In this document: positions 63,795 to 64,000 of the stretch, piece by piece
How the letters are laid out: each line of letters begins with the position of its first letter
Position numbering within the stretch: position 1 is the stretch's first letter
DNA from: Schlesneria sp. DSM 10557
GTDB taxonomy: Bacteria > Planctomycetota > Planctomycetia > Planctomycetales > Planctomycetaceae
DNA length: 64,000 nucleotides
Assembly (NCBI RefSeq): GCF_041860085.1
Contig: NZ_CP124747.1
Span: forward strand, 6,967,001 to 7,031,000
Direction: 5' to 3'
The notes under the pieces: model-generated
The model's input: the letters and a program-made list of their open reading frames with translations, nothing else
Databases searched by the model: none
Told to the model about the DNA's origin: nothing
Position numbers and translations under genes: made by a program

Positions 63795-64000
63795 GTGACG
63801 GAAACTCGAATTCGAACCAGAGAAAACGGGCCCTTAGTGATCACCGGCCCAGTCACTCTGGTTGACCACAAGGGACAACCATTCGATGTCTCGGGTTCGG
63901 AGAATATCGCTTTGTGCCGGTGCGGTTCCTCCCGGCGACGTCCCTTTTGTGACGGCACGCATCGAACCACCGGTTTTCAGGCGGCAGAACTCGCGCCGGC
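63795..64000 (+). CDS. CDGSH iron-sulfur domain protein (partial)
   Basis: GTG 63795 has AGGAGG at 63783-63788 with six-base spacing, so it is preferred over ATG 63753. The frame runs off the window. The motif CRCGSSRRRPFCDGTH (41-56) contains the three Cys (41, 43, 52) and His56 that bind a [2Fe-2S] cluster of the CDGSH/mitoNEET type, in the single-domain bacterial form. The 3' part is missing. Confidence 0.9.
   Translation, partial: MTETRIRTRENGPLVITGPVTLVDHKGQPFDVSGSENIALCRCGSSRRRPFCDGTHRTTGFQAAELAP

Noticed and set aside
1-64000. CRISPR arrays, IS elements, integrases or phage genes
   Set aside because: No regular repeat-spacer array, transposase-like frame or terminal inverted repeats were seen. 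The Asp/Ser coding repeats at 19110-19900 are protein repeats, not CRISPR.

Overview
The window looks like chromosomal DNA of a planctomycete (phylum Planctomycetota, probably order Planctomycetales). This is inferred from content, not from a marker gene. It has PEP-CTERM/exosortase machinery, many exported proteins with no familiar family, giant TPR proteins, a membrane-anchored HTH protein with Asp/Ser repeats, isolated housekeeping genes (rsmH outside any division cluster), and loosely packed single genes with 100-500 bp spacers. No IS element, integrase, phage gene or CRISPR array is visible.

1-12.8 kb is mixed housekeeping and envelope genes. In order: a truncated sensor kinase, exported peroxiredoxin, sugar-phosphate isomerase, signal-peptide-bearing methyltransferase, GT39 glycosyltransferase, LRR protein, purD, rsmH, tsaD, then a tight SIS-rfbC-pdxA set. 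From 12.3 to 14.0 kb on the minus strand lie tadA, the SRP 4.5S RNA gene with its own promoter, and hemD. From 14.3 to 22.1 kb come a two-gene ABC exporter, a convergent lipoprotein gene, the DSD/DSG-repeat HTH protein, and a 28-residue COX24-like basic protein that is easily missed. From 22.5 to 25.1 kb are an iron alcohol dehydrogenase and a PQQ-type beta-propeller.

25.3-43.6 kb is the main feature: ten consecutive minus-strand genes. In transcription order they are exosortase, Wzc-like tyrosine autokinase, EpsI-like protein, two tandem ~1440-residue membrane-anchored TPR paralogues, a small secreted protein, a PEP-CTERM substrate, a CPBP/CAAX-type protease, an FHA-LuxR regulator and an HD phosphohydrolase. 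I read the first eight as a protein-sorting and polysaccharide-export system. Membership of the last two is a guess from synteny.

44.7-51.1 kb holds tRNA-Gln with a clear promoter, a SulP anion transporter carrying STAS and a PII/SbtB-like C-terminal domain, a membrane glycerophosphodiesterase and an acyltransferase-3 protein. 51.6-59.3 kb is a minus-strand stress and envelope cluster: an unknown small protein, YciF-like ferritin, glycine-zipper protein, BON lipoprotein and several exported proteins. The window ends with an LCAT-type lipoprotein, tRNA-Cys, an MFS exporter of the fosmidomycin-resistance type and the start of a CDGSH iron-sulfur protein.

All functional calls come from reading translated motifs by eye. 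No database search was run, so family names are hypotheses of varying strength, reflected in the confidence values.
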